A DNA stretch of 64,000 nucleotides from Streptomyces sp. NBC_01294 (GTDB lineage: Bacteria > Actinomycetota > Actinomycetes > Streptomycetales > Streptomycetaceae): contig NZ_CP108423.1 in the NCBI RefSeq assembly GCF_035917235.1, forward strand, positions 2,917,001 to 2,981,000, written 5' to 3'. Positions 30,822 through 40,445 of this stretch are shown one piece after another. The notes below the pieces were generated by a model. It did not search any database. It saw only the letters and a list, made by a program, of their open reading frames with translations, and was not told where the DNA came from. Position 1 is the first letter of the stretch. Each line of letters opens with the position of its first letter. A program made the translations under genes and the position numbers.

Positions 30822-33107
30822 TCAGCGTTCCTCGTTCCCGCCGAACAGCGGCGGGTCCGGCGGCTTGGGACCGCCACCGGTCTTGGTCGGCGACGGCGAC
30901 ACCGACCCCGACGGGGTCGGGCTCGAACTGCCCGACTTGGTCGCGGTGGGCGACGGCGACTGCGACGGGGACTGCGACGGGCTGGTGCTGGCCGCCGGCG
31001 CGCTGGAGGACTGGCTCGCCGTGGGCGTCGGCGAGGCGCTGCGGGACGGCGTCTGCACGGCGCCCATGTCCGCCTCGGTCAGCTGGAACTTGCCCGCGGT
31101 CCCGCCCTTGAGGGCGGCCAGGGTGTACGCCTTCCAGATCGAGGCGGGGAAGCTGGAACCGCCCGCGCGCCCCAGGCCGGCGGTGCCGGTCAGGGTGACC
31201 TGGTTGTGCGTGTTGGGGTCCTCGCCGAACATCGCGACGACCGTGACCAGTTCCGGCGTGTAGCCGGTGAACCAGGCCGCCACGTTGGACTCGGTGGTGC
31301 CGGTCTTGCCGCCGGCCTCGTAGGCACTGCTCCGGACCTTGTTGCCGGAGCCGCCTTCGTCGTTGACCACGCCCGTGAGCACCTTGGTGACGGTGTCGGC
31401 GGTCTTGCGGCTGATGGCCTGGCTGCCGACGGCCGGTTCAGGGGTGAACTTGCGGTCCTTGTGGTCGGCCTTCTTGATGATGGTCGGGGTGACCTTCTTG
31501 CCGTGGTTGTCGAAGGTGGCGTAGACGCCCGCCATCTCCACGGTGTTCGCGCTCATGGTGCCCAGCGCCATGGCCGGCTTGTCCTCGGGCCAGCCCTCGC
31601 GGTCCTGCATGCCGAGTTCCAGGGCCGTCTGCTTCACGTTGGGCGGCTTGACGTCCACGATCATCTGCGCGTAGACGGAGTTCACCGAGAAGTTGGTCGC
31701 CTCCTGGACCGACATCATCGGATTGCCGTAGTTCGTGTTGTCCTGGTTCTGCGGGTTGAACGGGATCTTGCTGCCGACGACCTGGCGCTTGCTCGTGCCG
31801 TCGTAGAGGGCGTTCGGGGTGATCGGCTTGCCGTCCTGGGTGTTCGACGCGTTCTCCATGGCGGAGGCGAGCACGATGGGCTTGAAGGTCGAGCCCGGCT
31901 GGTAGTCGGTGCGCAGGGCGTTGCTCGCGGCCTTCTCCTCCAGGCCCACACCGCCGTACATCGCGACGATGGCACCGGTCTTCGGGTCCACGGAGGTCGC
32001 GCCGGCCTGGACGCTCTGGTCCTGGGGCCTGCCCTTGGTGTCCTTGCGGTCGAGCTTGGACTCCAGCTCGTCCTGAACCGCCTTCTCCAGCGCCGCCTGC
32101 TTCGCCTTGTCGACGTTGAGCGTGATGTTCCAGCCGCCCGCGGTGATATGGGCATCGGTGATGCCCTGCTTGTTCAGCTCGTCGTTGGCGGCCTGGACCA
32201 GGTAGCCCTTCTGACCGTCCATGCCCGGGCGGGGCTTGGGCTTGATGGGGTCAGGAAGGGTCATGGTCTTGCGCTTGGCCGCGTCCAGCTCGCCCATCTC
32301 GACCATGTTGTCGAGGACGGCGTTGAAGCGGATGTTGACCAGCCGCTTGCCGTTCGGGCCGGCGGTCGCCAGGTCGTACTGGCTGGGGGCCTGGATGACG
32401 GCGGCCAGGTAGGCGCCCTGCTCCAGGGTGAGCTTGTCGGCGTCGACGCCGTAGAAGGCCTGGGCGGCGGCCTGGATGCCGTAGGCGTTGCGGCCGTAGA
32501 AGTTGGTGTTCAGGTAGCCGACGAGGATGTCGTCCTTCTCCATGCGCCGGTCGACCTTGAGGGAGATGATGAGCTCCCGGACCTTGCGCGTCGCGGACTG
32601 GTCCTGCGTCAGGTAGTAGTTCTTGACGTACTGCTGAGTGATCGTCGAGCCGCCGGCCTTGCCCTTGCCGGTGACCGTGTTGAACAGACCTCGGGCCACG
32701 CCCATCACGTCGATGCCGCGGTCCTCGTAGAAGGACTTGTTCTCGATGGCGATGAACGCGGTGCGGACCTCGGGCGGGATCTTGTCGAGCGGCACGAGCT
32801 CGCGGTTCATCTCGCCGGTACGGGCCATGACCGAGCCGTCGGAGTACCGGTAGGTGTTGCTCTGGAGCGTGGCCTGCTCGTTCGGGTCGGTGGGTTCGTT
32901 CACCGAGAAGTACAGGACGATCGCCGCGGCCATGAGGAGCAGGGCCAGCCCGAGGAACGTCCCGAGGATCTTCTTCCAGGTGAAGAAGCGACGTATGCCG
33001 GTGCGTTTGCCGGCGCTCCCGCTGCCCTTGGTGCTCTTCGCGCGTCCGCTCGGCGCACGCCGCGCACCGCGCTGCTGCTGCGCCTTACGCGCTTCTGCTC
33101 GGCCCAT
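30822..33107 (-). CDS. Class A penicillin-binding protein (transglycosylase/transpeptidase)
   Basis: 761 residues. Basic cytoplasmic N-terminus, membrane helix about 46-68 (ILGTFLGLALLLMAAAIVLY), GT51 domain with AFIAIENKSFYEDRGID (catalytic Glu) and GGSTITQQYVKNYYL, then a penicillin-binding transpeptidase with YQPGSTFKPIV (SxxK), TNFSVNSVYAQM (SxN) and AGGKTGTTES (KTG). The last 70 residues are a Ser/Thr/Pro-rich extracellular tail (SPSQSPSQSPSPT). It polymerises and crosslinks peptidoglycan. GGAGCGGGAGCG precedes the ATG. Confidence 0.96.
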   Translation of the reverse strand: MGRAEARKAQQQRGARRAPSGRAKSTKGSGSAGKRTGIRRFFTWKKILGTFLGLALLLMAAAIVLYFSVNEPTDPNEQATLQSNTYRYSDGSVMARTGEMNRELVPLDKIPPEVRTAFIAIENKSFYEDRGIDVMGVARGLFNTVTGKGKAGGSTITQQYVKNYYLTQDQSATRKVRELIISLKVDRRMEKDDILVGYLNTNFYGRNAYGIQAAAQAFYGVDADKLTLEQGAYLAAVIQAPSQYDLATAGPNGKRLVNIRFNAVLDNMVEMGELDAAKRKTMTLPDPIKPKPRPGMDGQKGYLVQAANDELNKQGITDAHITAGGWNITLNVDKAKQAALEKAVQDELESKLDRKDTKGRPQDQSVQAGATSVDPKTGAIVAMYGGVGLEEKAASNALRTDYQPGSTFKPIVLASAMENASNTQDGKPITPNALYDGTSKRQVVGSKIPFNPQNQDNTNYGNPMMSVQEATNFSVNSVYAQMIVDVKPPNVKQTALELGMQDREGWPEDKPAMALGTMSANTVEMAGVYATFDNHGKKVTPTIIKKADHKDRKFTPEPAVGSQAISRKTADTVTKVLTGVVNDEGGSGNKVRSSAYEAGGKTGTTESNVAAWFTGYTPELVTVVAMFGEDPNTHNQVTLTGTAGLGRAGGSSFPASIWKAYTLAALKGGTAGKFQLTEADMGAVQTPSRSASPTPTASQSSSAPAASTSPSQSPSQSPSPTATKSGSSSPTPSGSVSPSPTKTGGGPKPPDPPLFGGNEER

Positions 33108-33278
33108 CGCTCCCGCTCCGCTCGATTACCCCCCGACGTCAGCTCAGAAAGCTAACACCGCAGGCTGTGACAAAGGTTGGCTAACTCTGACCATTTGCGG
33201 TCAATTCGGACGTGAGAATCAGCACCCACATCACAGGAACCGACGCCCACCTAAGCCGAAGGGTTGCCATAGCGCAAA

Positions 33279-33294
33279 AAAGTGATATCACTTT
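33279..33294. promoter_or_regulatory. Perfect 16-bp palindrome upstream of the SPFH gene
   Basis: AAAGTGATATCACTTT, a perfect palindrome, 45 bases before the SPFH start. It is AT-rich in a GC-rich background, so it is a strong operator candidate. The cognate regulator could be the RHH protein encoded by the overlapping downstream gene, or an unlinked GntR- or LacI-type protein. Confidence 0.6.
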
Positions 33295-33338
33295 GATAAG
33301 CGGTCCGATCGGCTGCGACCAAAGAAACGGGGCAAACC

Positions 33339-34247
33339 ATGACGAACGAAATCGCCACACCAGCAGGAGTACGGGAGTTCACCGCGCGCAGCATGGGCGG
33401 CGGCACCGCTCTGACGCTCGGATTGGCCGGCCTGCTGGCCGGAGCGGGCCTGATCGCGGCCGGCGCGGTGTCGGCGTCCGTCGCGGTCAAGGTGACCCTG
33501 ATAGCGATCGGCGTACTCGTGGACCTCGCCGCCCTGGTCGCCATGACCGGGCTGAGCACGGTGGCGCCGGGCGAGGCCCGCGTCGTCCAGCTCTTCGGCC
33601 GCTACCGGGGCACCATCCGCACCGACGGACTGCGCTGGGCCAACCCGCTGACCACCCGCGAGAAGATCTCCACCCGGGTCCGCAACCACGAGACGGCCGT
33701 CCTGAAGGTCAACGACGCCTACGGCAACCCGATCGAGCTGGCGGCGGTCGTGGTGTGGCGGGTCGAGGACACCGCGCGGGCCAGCTTCGAGGTCGAGGAC
33801 TTCACGGAGTTCGTCGAGACCCAGACCGAGGCCGCGGTCCGGCACATCGCCATCGAGTACCCGTACGACGCCCACGAGGAGGGCGGCCTGTCGCTGCGCG
33901 GGAACGCCGAGGAGATCACCGAGAAGCTCGCGGTCGAACTGCGCGCACGGGTGGAGGCGGCCGGGGTGCAGATCATCGAGTCCCGCTTCACGCACCTCGC
34001 CTACGCCCCGGAGATCGCCTCCGCGATGCTCCAGCGCCAGCAGGCCGGCGCGGTCGTCGCGGCCCGCAAGCAGATCGTCGAGGGCGCGGTGGGCATGGTC
34101 GAGCTGGCCCTGACCCGCCTGGCGGAGCAGGAGATCGTGGACCTGGACCCGGAGCGCAAGGCCGCCATGGTCTCCAACCTGATGGTCGTCCTGTGCGGCG
34201 ACCGGGCCGCCCAGCCGGTGCTCAACGCGGGCACCCTCTACCAGTGA
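33339..34247 (+). CDS. SPFH/band-7 (slipin-like) membrane protein
   Basis: 302 residues. Two hydrophobic segments at about 23-45 ([19 protein letters not shown]) and 49-70, then the SPFH domain: [59 protein letters not shown] and [20 protein letters not shown]. Membrane-scaffold family. The stop overlaps the GTG of the RHH gene (GTGA), so the pair is coupled. Confidence 0.92.
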   Translation: MTNEIATPAGVREFTARSMGGGTALTLGLAGLLAGAGLIAAGAVSASVAVKVTLIAIGVLVDLAALVAMTGLSTVAPGEARVVQLFGRYRGTIRTDGLRWANPLTTREKISTRVRNHETAVLKVNDAYGNPIELAAVVVWRVEDTARASFEVEDFTEFVETQTEAAVRHIAIEYPYDAHEEGGLSLRGNAEEITEKLAVELRARVEAAGVQIIESRFTHLAYAPEIASAMLQRQQAGAVVAARKQIVEGAVGMVELALTRLAEQEIVDLDPERKAAMVSNLMVVLCGDRAAQPVLNAGTLYQ

Positions 34248-34477
34248 CCCCCGGCGGCGAGGAGAAGCCCGCGGGGCGGCAGCCCCGCAAGCAGGTGCTG
34301 CTGCGGCTCGACCCGCAGGTGTACGACGCACTGGCCCGCTGGGCGGGCGAGGAGCTGCGCAGCGCCAACGCGCAGATCGAGTTCCTGCTCCGCCGGGCCC
34401 TCGCCGAGTCCGGCCGCCTCCCGTCATCCCCCGGCCCCATCCCCCGCCGAGGCCGCCCCCCGAAACCCACGGACTGA
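34244..34477 (+). CDS. Arc-like ribbon-helix-helix DNA-binding protein
   Basis: 77 residues from GTG 34244, overlapping the SPFH stop by four bases. Core [20 protein letters not shown] then [15 protein letters not shown], an Arc/MetJ-type RHH: beta strand with alternating residues, then two helices. Ends in a Pro/Arg-rich tail. Its location behind the SPFH gene suggests autoregulation of the operon; the 33279 palindrome is a possible site. Confidence 0.8.
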   Translation: MTPGGEEKPAGRQPRKQVLLRLDPQVYDALARWAGEELRSANAQIEFLLRRALAESGRLPSSPGPIPRRGRPPKPTD

Positions 34478-34490
34478 CCCACCACCATCT

Positions 34491-34543
34491 TTCAGCCCCG
34501 CCGGCGTTTGAGGCGCGGGGGTCCGGGGGCAGCGCCCCCGGCA
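34491..34543. repeat. Streptomyces interspersed repeat (GCCGGCGTTTGAGGCGCGGGG type)
   Basis: A single copy with the core CCGGCGTTTGAGGCGCGGGG followed by a GGGGGCAGCGCCCCC hairpin. The same core occurs in the array at 50177-50320. From memory this sequence is widely dispersed between Streptomyces genes. Confidence 0.8.
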
Positions 34544-34570
34544 ACGGCGCCGCACCACCAGCCCACCCGG

Positions 34571-34602
34571 CTATACACCCCGCGTATACACGCCATGTAT
34601 AG
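34571..34602. promoter_or_regulatory. Candidate PadR operator
   Basis: CTATACA (34571), the palindrome GTATAC (34584) and TGTATAG (34596): two outward half-sites around a central palindrome, nine bases before the PadR start. Likely autoregulatory site of the PadR-ABC operon. Confidence 0.6.
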
Positions 34603-34610
34603 TCACTGCC

Positions 34611-35135
34611 ATGTCCATCGGTCACACCCTCCTCGGCCTCCTGGAGGCCGGCCCACGCCACGGCTACGACCTCAAGCGCGCCTTCGACGAGAGGTTCGGC
34701 CACGACCGCCCCCTCGCCTACGGCCAGGTCTACTCGACCATGTCCCGCCTCTTGAAGAACGGCCTCGTCGAAGTCGACGGCATCGAGAGCGGCGGCGGCC
34801 CCGACCGCAAGCGGTACTCCATCACCGACGCCGGCATCACCGACGTCGAGACCTGGCTCGCGCAGCCCGAGAAGCCCGAGCCGTACCTCCACTCGACCCT
34901 CTACACGAAGGTCGTCCTCGCGCTGCTGACCGGCCGCCGCGCCGACGAGCTGCTGGACACCCAGCGCGCCGAACACCTGCGCCTCATGCGCATCCTCACC
35001 CAGCGCAAGCGCAAGGGCGACATCGCCGACCAGCTGATCTGCGACCACGCCCTCTTCCACCTCGAAGCGGACCTGCGGTGGCTGGAGCTCACCGCGGCGC
35101 GCCTCGACCAGCTCGCGCGGGAGGTCCGCCGATGA
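34611..35135 (+). CDS. PadR family regulator of ABC exporter
   Basis: 174 residues. PadR winged helix MSIGHTLLGLLEAGPRHGYD, then YGQVYSTMSRLLKNGLVEVD and the wing PDRKRYSITDAGI, with a long C-terminal dimerisation helix (PF10400-like). It overlaps the ABC ATPase gene by ATGA. PadR regulators in this arrangement repress exporters until a substrate binds. Confidence 0.92.
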   Translation: MSIGHTLLGLLEAGPRHGYDLKRAFDERFGHDRPLAYGQVYSTMSRLLKNGLVEVDGIESGGGPDRKRYSITDAGITDVETWLAQPEKPEPYLHSTLYTKVVLALLTGRRADELLDTQRAEHLRLMRILTQRKRKGDIADQLICDHALFHLEADLRWLELTAARLDQLAREVRR

Positions 35136-35818
35136 CCCCGGCCGGCTCCCTCCTCTCCGCGACGGACCTGCGCAAGGCGTACGGGACCACCCACGCCCTC
35201 GACGGCGCCGAGTTCTCCATCCACCCCGGCGAGATCGTCGCCGTCATGGGCCCCTCCGGCTCCGGCAAGTCCACTCTGCTCCACTGCCTCGCCGGCATCG
35301 TCACCCCGGACTCCGGCTCCATCAGCTACGCCGGCCGCGAGCTCGCCTCCATGAACGACGCCGACCGCAGCGAACTGCGCCGCACCGAGTTCGGCTTCGT
35401 CTTCCAGTTCGGGCAGCTCGTACCGGAGCTGACCTGCGTGGAGAACGTCGCCCTCCCGCTGCGCCTGACCGGCGTCAAGCGCAAGGAGGCCGAACGCACC
35501 GCCCTGCACTGGATGGAGCGCCTCCAGGTGGAGGACCTCGGCGCCAAGCGGCCCGGGGAGATATCCGGCGGCCAGGGGCAGCGCGTGGCCGTCGCCCGCG
35601 CGCTCGTCACCCGGCCCCGGGTGATCTTCGCCGACGAGCCCACCGGAGCCCTCGACTCCCTCAACGGCGAACTGGTCATGCAGCTGCTCACGGAGGCCGC
35701 CCGGTCCGCGAACGCCGCCGTCGTGCTCGTCACGCACGAGACCCGCGTGGCCGCCTACTCCGACCGCGAGATCGTCGTGCGCGACGGCAAGTCCCGCGAC
35801 ATGGAGCGGATCGTATGA
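35132..35818 (+). CDS. ABC transporter ATP-binding protein (LolD/MacB type)
   Basis: 228 residues. Walker A MGPSGSGKSTLLHCLAG, Q-loop FVFQFGQLVPELTC, signature ISGGQGQRVAVARAL, Walker B PRVIFADEPTGALDS and the H-loop VLVTHETRVA. Overlaps PadR upstream and the FtsX-type permease downstream by four bases each, so all three are translationally coupled. Confidence 0.95.
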   Translation: MTPAGSLLSATDLRKAYGTTHALDGAEFSIHPGEIVAVMGPSGSGKSTLLHCLAGIVTPDSGSISYAGRELASMNDADRSELRRTEFGFVFQFGQLVPELTCVENVALPLRLTGVKRKEAERTALHWMERLQVEDLGAKRPGEISGGQGQRVAVARALVTRPRVIFADEPTGALDSLNGELVMQLLTEAARSANAAVVLVTHETRVAAYSDREIVVRDGKSRDMERIV

Positions 35819-38166
35819 GCCGGCTCCGGGTCTGGGCCCGCGACCTCGGCATGGGCGCCCGCTTCGCCTTCGGCGGCGGCCGCGAGGGGTGGATCCGCAC
35901 CGTGCTCACCGGTGTCGGCGTCGGTCTCGGCGTCGCGCTGCTGCTGATCAGCACCGCGATCCCCGGCGCCCTCACCGCGCGCTACGAACGCGGCGACGCG
36001 CGCTCGACCATGAGCTCCGGGACGGCCGACGCCCCCGGGCCCGACACCCTGCTGATCGCCCGCATCGGCCAGACGTACCACCACAAGGACATCGAGGGGC
36101 ACATGATGCGGGCCGAGGGCCCGGACGCCCCGCTGCCGCCCGGTCTGGAGAAGATCCCGGGCCCGGGCGAGATGGCCGTCTCCCCCGCCCTGGACGAGCT
36201 GCTGAAGTCCTCCGACGGCGCCCTGCTGCGCGAGCGGCTCGACGCGCGGGTCAGCGGGATCGTCGGCGACCCGGGGCTGACCGGCCCCGGCGAGCTGCTC
36301 TTCTACCTGGGCAGCGACACCCTGCGCAAGGACGGCCCCGAGGACTACCGCGTCGAGCGCATCACCAGCTTCGGCTACGACGCGGAGCGCGAACGCCTCG
36401 ACCCCGTGCTCATGCTGATGGTCGTCCTGACGTTCGTCGCCCTGCTGACGCCCGTCGCCGTGTTCATCGCCGCCGCCGTCCGCTTCGGCGGGGAGCGGCG
36501 CGACCGGCGGCTCGCCGCGCTGCGGCTCGTCGGCGCCGACAGCAGGATGGTGCGCCGGATCGCGGCCGGCGAGGCGCTGGCCGGCTCTCTGGTCGGGCTG
36601 GTGCTGGGCGCCGGCTTCTTCGCCGTCGGCCGCTCCCTGGTCGGCAGCCTCAGCCTCCAGCAGCGCAGCGTCTTCCCCTCCGACCTCGACCCGGCGCCCT
36701 GGCTGGCCGCCCTGGTCGCCGTCGCGGTGCCCGCGGCGGCGGTGGCCGTGACCCTGGTCGCGCTGCGCGGTGTGGTCATCGAGCCGCTGGGGGTGGTCCG
36801 TACGACCGCACCCGCCCGGCGGCGCATCTGGTGGCGGCTGCTGCTCCCGGTGATCAGCATCGGCCTGCTCGTGCCCATGGGCGGCCGCGGCAGCGGCCAC
36901 GGCCAGTTCAACCAGTGGCAGGTCAGCGCCGGCGTGGTGCTGCTGCTGGTCGGGATCACGGCCCTGCTGCCCTGGCTGCTGGAGCGGTTCGTCGCCCGGA
37001 TGACCGGCGGCCCGGTCTCCTGGCAGCTGGCCGTGCGCCGGCTCCAGGTCAACAGCGGCCCGGCCGCCCGCCTGGTCAACGGCATCGCCGTGTCCGTCGC
37101 GGGCGCCATCGCCCTCCAGATGCTCTTCGCGGGCGTCGAGGGCGACTACACCCGGAGGACCGGACAGGATCCCAGCCGGGCCGCCGTCTCGGTCATACTG
37201 CACCGCGGCTCCGAGGCCCGCATGGACGAACTCGCCCAGCGGATCTCCGCCTCCGCGGGCGTCGTCCGCGCCGTCCCGCTGGCCTCCGTGTCGGCCGCCC
37301 GCGAGGTGCCGGCGCAGGAGAAGCTGGTCCAGGTGACCGTCGGCACGTGCGACGCGCTCGGTGAAGTCGCCACGCTCGACTCCTGCACGGACGGCGACGC
37401 GTTCGTCCTGACCGGCGCCCCCTCCATGGCTCCCTACGACGGCACGGCGAAGCCCGGCGACGAGCTGTTCGTCGGGAACGTCAGGGGATTCGGGCCCGAG
37501 CCGGCCGACGGTGCCCGTCACGTGAAGTGGACCGTCCCGGCGAACGCCCGCCAGGTCACCAGCCGGGAGGACCCCGCCGGGGAGCGGCGCACCGGCCTGC
37601 TGGTCACCCCGTCGGCCGCGCCGAAGGACGCCGCCACCGCCGGGATGGCGCAGATCTTCGTGCAGGTGGACGAGTCCGACGGGAACGGCCTGGAGCGGGC
37701 GCGCAACGCGGCCTTCAAGGCCGACCCGTTCACCACGGCGTCGACGATGCGGGTCAGCACGGAGCTGGCCGGCTACTCCTCGATCCGCATCGGGCTGTTC
37801 TTCGGCGCCACCGCCGTGCTGGTCCTGATCGGCGCGAGCCTGCTCGTCTCCCAGCTGGAGCAGCTGCGCGAACGCCGGCGGCTGCTCTCCTCCCTGGTCG
37901 CCTTCGGCACCAAGCGCTCGACGCTGAGCCTGTCGGTGCTGTGGCAGACGGCCGTGCCGATCGTGCTGGGCCTGGTGCTGGCGACCGCGGCGGGCGTGGG
38001 CCTGGGCACCGTCCTCATGCGGATGGCGGCCCAGCCGATCCGGATCGACTGGCCGTCGGTCCTCGGGATGACCGCGGTCGGTGCGGGCGTGGTCGCCGCG
38101 GTGACGCTGCTCAGCCTGCCGCCGCTGCTGCGGCTGATGCGCCCGGACGGCCTGCGCACGGAGTGA
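35815..38166 (+). CDS. FtsX-like ABC transporter permease
   Basis: 783 residues. N-terminal helix (VLTGVGVGLGVALLLISTAI), an extracellular domain, then three helices of the first FtsX domain (LMLMVVLTFVALLTPVAVFI, ALAGSLVGLVLGAGFFAVG). A repeat of the architecture follows at the C-terminus (IGLFFGATAVLVLIGASLLV, VLWQTAVPIVLGLVLATAAG). This two-FtsX form exports antibiotics or peptides, or signals envelope stress, rather than importing. Third gene of the PadR-ABC operon. Confidence 0.92.
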   Translation: MSRLRVWARDLGMGARFAFGGGREGWIRTVLTGVGVGLGVALLLISTAIPGALTARYERGDARSTMSSGTADAPGPDTLLIARIGQTYHHKDIEGHMMRAEGPDAPLPPGLEKIPGPGEMAVSPALDELLKSSDGALLRERLDARVSGIVGDPGLTGPGELLFYLGSDTLRKDGPEDYRVERITSFGYDAERERLDPVLMLMVVLTFVALLTPVAVFIAAAVRFGGERRDRRLAALRLVGADSRMVRRIAAGEALAGSLVGLVLGAGFFAVGRSLVGSLSLQQRSVFPSDLDPAPWLAALVAVAVPAAAVAVTLVALRGVVIEPLGVVRTTAPARRRIWWRLLLPVISIGLLVPMGGRGSGHGQFNQWQVSAGVVLLLVGITALLPWLLERFVARMTGGPVSWQLAVRRLQVNSGPAARLVNGIAVSVAGAIALQMLFAGVEGDYTRRTGQDPSRAAVSVILHRGSEARMDELAQRISASAGVVRAVPLASVSAAREVPAQEKLVQVTVGTCDALGEVATLDSCTDGDAFVLTGAPSMAPYDGTAKPGDELFVGNVRGFGPEPADGARHVKWTVPANARQVTSREDPAGERRTGLLVTPSAAPKDAATAGMAQIFVQVDESDGNGLERARNAAFKADPFTTASTMRVSTELAGYSSIRIGLFFGATAVLVLIGASLLVSQLEQLRERRRLLSSLVAFGTKRSTLSLSVLWQTAVPIVLGLVLATAAGVGLGTVLMRMAAQPIRIDWPSVLGMTAVGAGVVAAVTLLSLPPLLRLMRPDGLRTE

Positions 38167-38254
38167 GCCCCGCGCGCACGCAGCCCCTTACGCACGCAGC
38201 CCCGGTACGCCCGTGACCCCGTACGCCCGTTCCCGCCTCCCCCGGCCCTTCCCG

Positions 38255-39202
38255 CTAGTCGGTGGGCCACACCGGGAGCGGGCGTACGGCTTCGCGCAGC
38301 GCGGCGGCGATCGCCCGGAACTCCTCCTGGCGGGCCGTCCCGGTGCGCATGGCCAGCGCGATCCGCCGCGAGGGGGCGGGCTCGGCGAAGTACCCGGTGG
38401 ACAGGTACTCGTTGCGGGCGGTCTCCAGACGCAGCGCGGTGCGCGGCAACAGCGTCACCCCCAGTCCCCCGGCGACCAGTTGTACGAGGGTGGACAGTCC
38501 GGCGGCGGTCGTCGTGACGTCCGCCCCGGTCGTCCGCCCCGCCTCGCGGCAGATGTCGAGGGCCTGGTCCCGCAGGCAGTGGCCTTCGTCCAGCAACAGC
38601 AGCTGCAGTCCCCGCAGTTCCTCGAGGGGGATCTCGCGGCGCCCGGCGAGCGCGTGCTCCCGGGGCGCGAGCAGGACGAAGTCCTCGTCGAAGACCGGCA
38701 GTTCGGTGATCCCGGGCACCCCGAGAGGCACCGCCAGCAGGAGCAGGTCCAGGCGCCCGGCGGCCAGCCCCTCCAGCAGCGAGGCGGTCTGCTCCTCGTG
38801 CACCTGGAGGTCCATCCCGGGGTAGCGCCGGTGGAAGAGCCCGAGCACGGTCGGCAGCAGGTACGGCGCCACGGTGGGGATCACCCCGAGCCGCAGGACC
38901 CCGGTGAAGGGGGCCCGTACCGCCTCGGCCTCCTCCAGCAGCCCGCCCATGGCGTCGAGCACCACCTGTGCCCGGGCCGCGATCCGCTCGCCCGCCGTGG
39001 AGAGCAGCACCTTGCGGGTGGTGCGCTCCAGCAGCTGCACGCCGAGCGCCTCCTCCAGCGCGGAGACGGCTCCGGACAGCGCCGGCTGGCTCATGCCGAT
39101 GGCCGCGGCGGCGTCCCGGAAGTGCAGGTGCTCGGCGACCGCCGCGAACGCGCGCAGCTGTGCGAGCGTCGGTTGCTTCGCTCCCCTATTACCTACAGCC
39201 AC
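38255..39202 (-). CDS. oxyR: OxyR, LysR-type peroxide sensor
   Basis: 315 residues from GTG 39202, with GGAGGT eight bases upstream. N-terminal HTH (LRAFAAVAEHLHFRDAAAAI, then GMSQPALSGAVSALEEALG). The redox cysteines C209 and C218 lie in LDEGHCLRDQALDICREAG, matching the spacing of the OxyR disulfide. Divergent from ahpC-ahpD, which it is expected to activate under peroxide. Confidence 0.95.
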   Translation of the reverse strand: MAVGNRGAKQPTLAQLRAFAAVAEHLHFRDAAAAIGMSQPALSGAVSALEEALGVQLLERTTRKVLLSTAGERIAARAQVVLDAMGGLLEEAEAVRAPFTGVLRLGVIPTVAPYLLPTVLGLFHRRYPGMDLQVHEEQTASLLEGLAAGRLDLLLLAVPLGVPGITELPVFDEDFVLLAPREHALAGRREIPLEELRGLQLLLLDEGHCLRDQALDICREAGRTTGADVTTTAAGLSTLVQLVAGGLGVTLLPRTALRLETARNEYLSTGYFAEPAPSRRIALAMRTGTARQEEFRAIAAALREAVRPLPVWPTD

Positions 39203-39204
39203 TG

Positions 39205-39241
39205 ATAGGTACCTCCGATCACCCATCACAAGACTAGCTAT
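39205..39241. promoter_or_regulatory. Candidate OxyR binding site
   Basis: ATAG at 39205-39208 and CTAT at 39238-39241 are exactly 37 bases apart, the span of the OxyR tetra half-site (4 x 4 bases with 7-base gaps). The second quarter is CGAT (3/4 match); the third does not match. It overlaps the oxyR leader, consistent with autoregulation and ahpC activation. Confidence 0.55.
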
Positions 39242-39337
39242 TTCTGTAATCAATGCAGGTGTGTCAGCATGTGAGATCAGTCCAACCCCATCGGAAAACC
39301 CCCAAAAGGGCAATTTTCCATTTCACAAGGAGAGCGC

Positions 39338-39892
39338 GTGCTCACTGTTGGTGACAAGTTCCCCGCCTTCGACCTGACCGCCTGCGTCTCGCTCGAGGCC
39401 GGCGCCGAGTTCGCGCAGATCGACCACAAGACCTACGAGGGCAAGTGGAAGGTCATCTTCGCGTGGCCGCTCGACTTCACCTTCGTGTGCCCGACCGAGA
39501 TCGCCGCCTTCGGCAAGCTGAACGAGGAGTTCGCCGACCGCGACGCGCAGGTCCTCGGCTTCTCGCTCGACTCCGAGTACGTGCACCACGCCTGGCGCAA
39601 GGACCACGCCGACCTGCGTGACCTGCCCTTCCCGATGATGTCCGACATCAAGCGCGAGCTGTCGGCCGAGCTGGGCATCCTGGGCGAGGACGGCCTGCCG
39701 ATGCGCGCCGTCTTCATCGTGGACCAGAACAACGAGATCCAGTTCTCGATGGTGACCGCCGGTTCCGTGGGCCGTAACCCCAAGGAGGTCCTGCGGGTCC
39801 TCGACGCCCTGCAGACCGACGAGCTGTGCCCCTGCAACTGGAACAAGGGCGACAGCACCATCGACGCCGGCGCGCTGCTGGCCGGTGAGTGA
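39338..39892 (+). CDS. ahpC: Alkyl hydroperoxide reductase AhpC (peroxiredoxin)
   Basis: 184 residues from GTG 39338, with AAGGAGAG upstream. Peroxidatic Cys51 in WPLDFTFVCPTEIAAFG; C-terminal C164 and C166 in DELCPCNWNKG. Typical actinobacterial AhpC that reduces organic peroxides using AhpD. First gene of the ahpCD operon, three bases from ahpD. Confidence 0.97.
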   Translation: MLTVGDKFPAFDLTACVSLEAGAEFAQIDHKTYEGKWKVIFAWPLDFTFVCPTEIAAFGKLNEEFADRDAQVLGFSLDSEYVHHAWRKDHADLRDLPFPMMSDIKRELSAELGILGEDGLPMRAVFIVDQNNEIQFSMVTAGSVGRNPKEVLRVLDALQTDELCPCNWNKGDSTIDAGALLAGE

Positions 39893-39895
39893 CGG

Positions 39896-40432
39896 ATGTC
39901 CCTCGACTCCCTGAAGTCGGCCATACCGGACTTCGCCAAGGACCTGAAGCTGAACCTCGGTTCGGTCATCGGGAACAGCGACCTCCCGCAGCAGCAGCTG
40001 TGGGGCACCGTCCTGTCCTGCGCGATCGCCGCCCGCTCCCCGCGCGTCCTGCGTGAGCTGGAGCCCGAGGCGAAGGTGAACCTCTCGCCGGAGGCGTACA
40101 CCGCCGCCAAGTCCGCTGCCGCGATCATGGCGATGAACAACGTCTTCTACCGCACCCGGCACCTGCTCTCCGACCCGGAGTACGGCACCCTGCGCGCGGG
40201 CCTGCGGATGAACGTCATCGGCAACCCGGGCGTCGAGAAGATCGACTTCGAGCTGTGGTCGCTCGCGGTCTCCGCGATCAACGGCTGCGGCCAGTGCCTG
40301 GACTCGCACGAGCAGGTCCTGCGCAAGGCGGGCGTCGACCGCGAGACGATCCAGGAGGCCTTCAAGATCGCCTCGGTGATCCAGGCCGTCGCGGTCACCC
40401 TCGACGCCGAGGCCGCGCTCGCCGCCGAGTAG
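39896..40432 (+). CDS. ahpD: Alkyl hydroperoxide reductase AhpD
   Basis: 178 residues. The ExxC-type CMD active site [19 protein letters not shown] has C131 and C134 with H138, and E118 in [11 protein letters not shown]. AhpD links dihydrolipoamide to AhpC in actinobacteria. Start 3 bases after the ahpC stop. Terminator at 40446. Confidence 0.96.
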   Translation: MSLDSLKSAIPDFAKDLKLNLGSVIGNSDLPQQQLWGTVLSCAIAARSPRVLRELEPEAKVNLSPEAYTAAKSAAAIMAMNNVFYRTRHLLSDPEYGTLRAGLRMNVIGNPGVEKIDFELWSLAVSAINGCGQCLDSHEQVLRKAGVDRETIQEAFKIASVIQAVAVTLDAEAALAAE

Positions 40433-40445
40433 CAGCACCGCGTAC

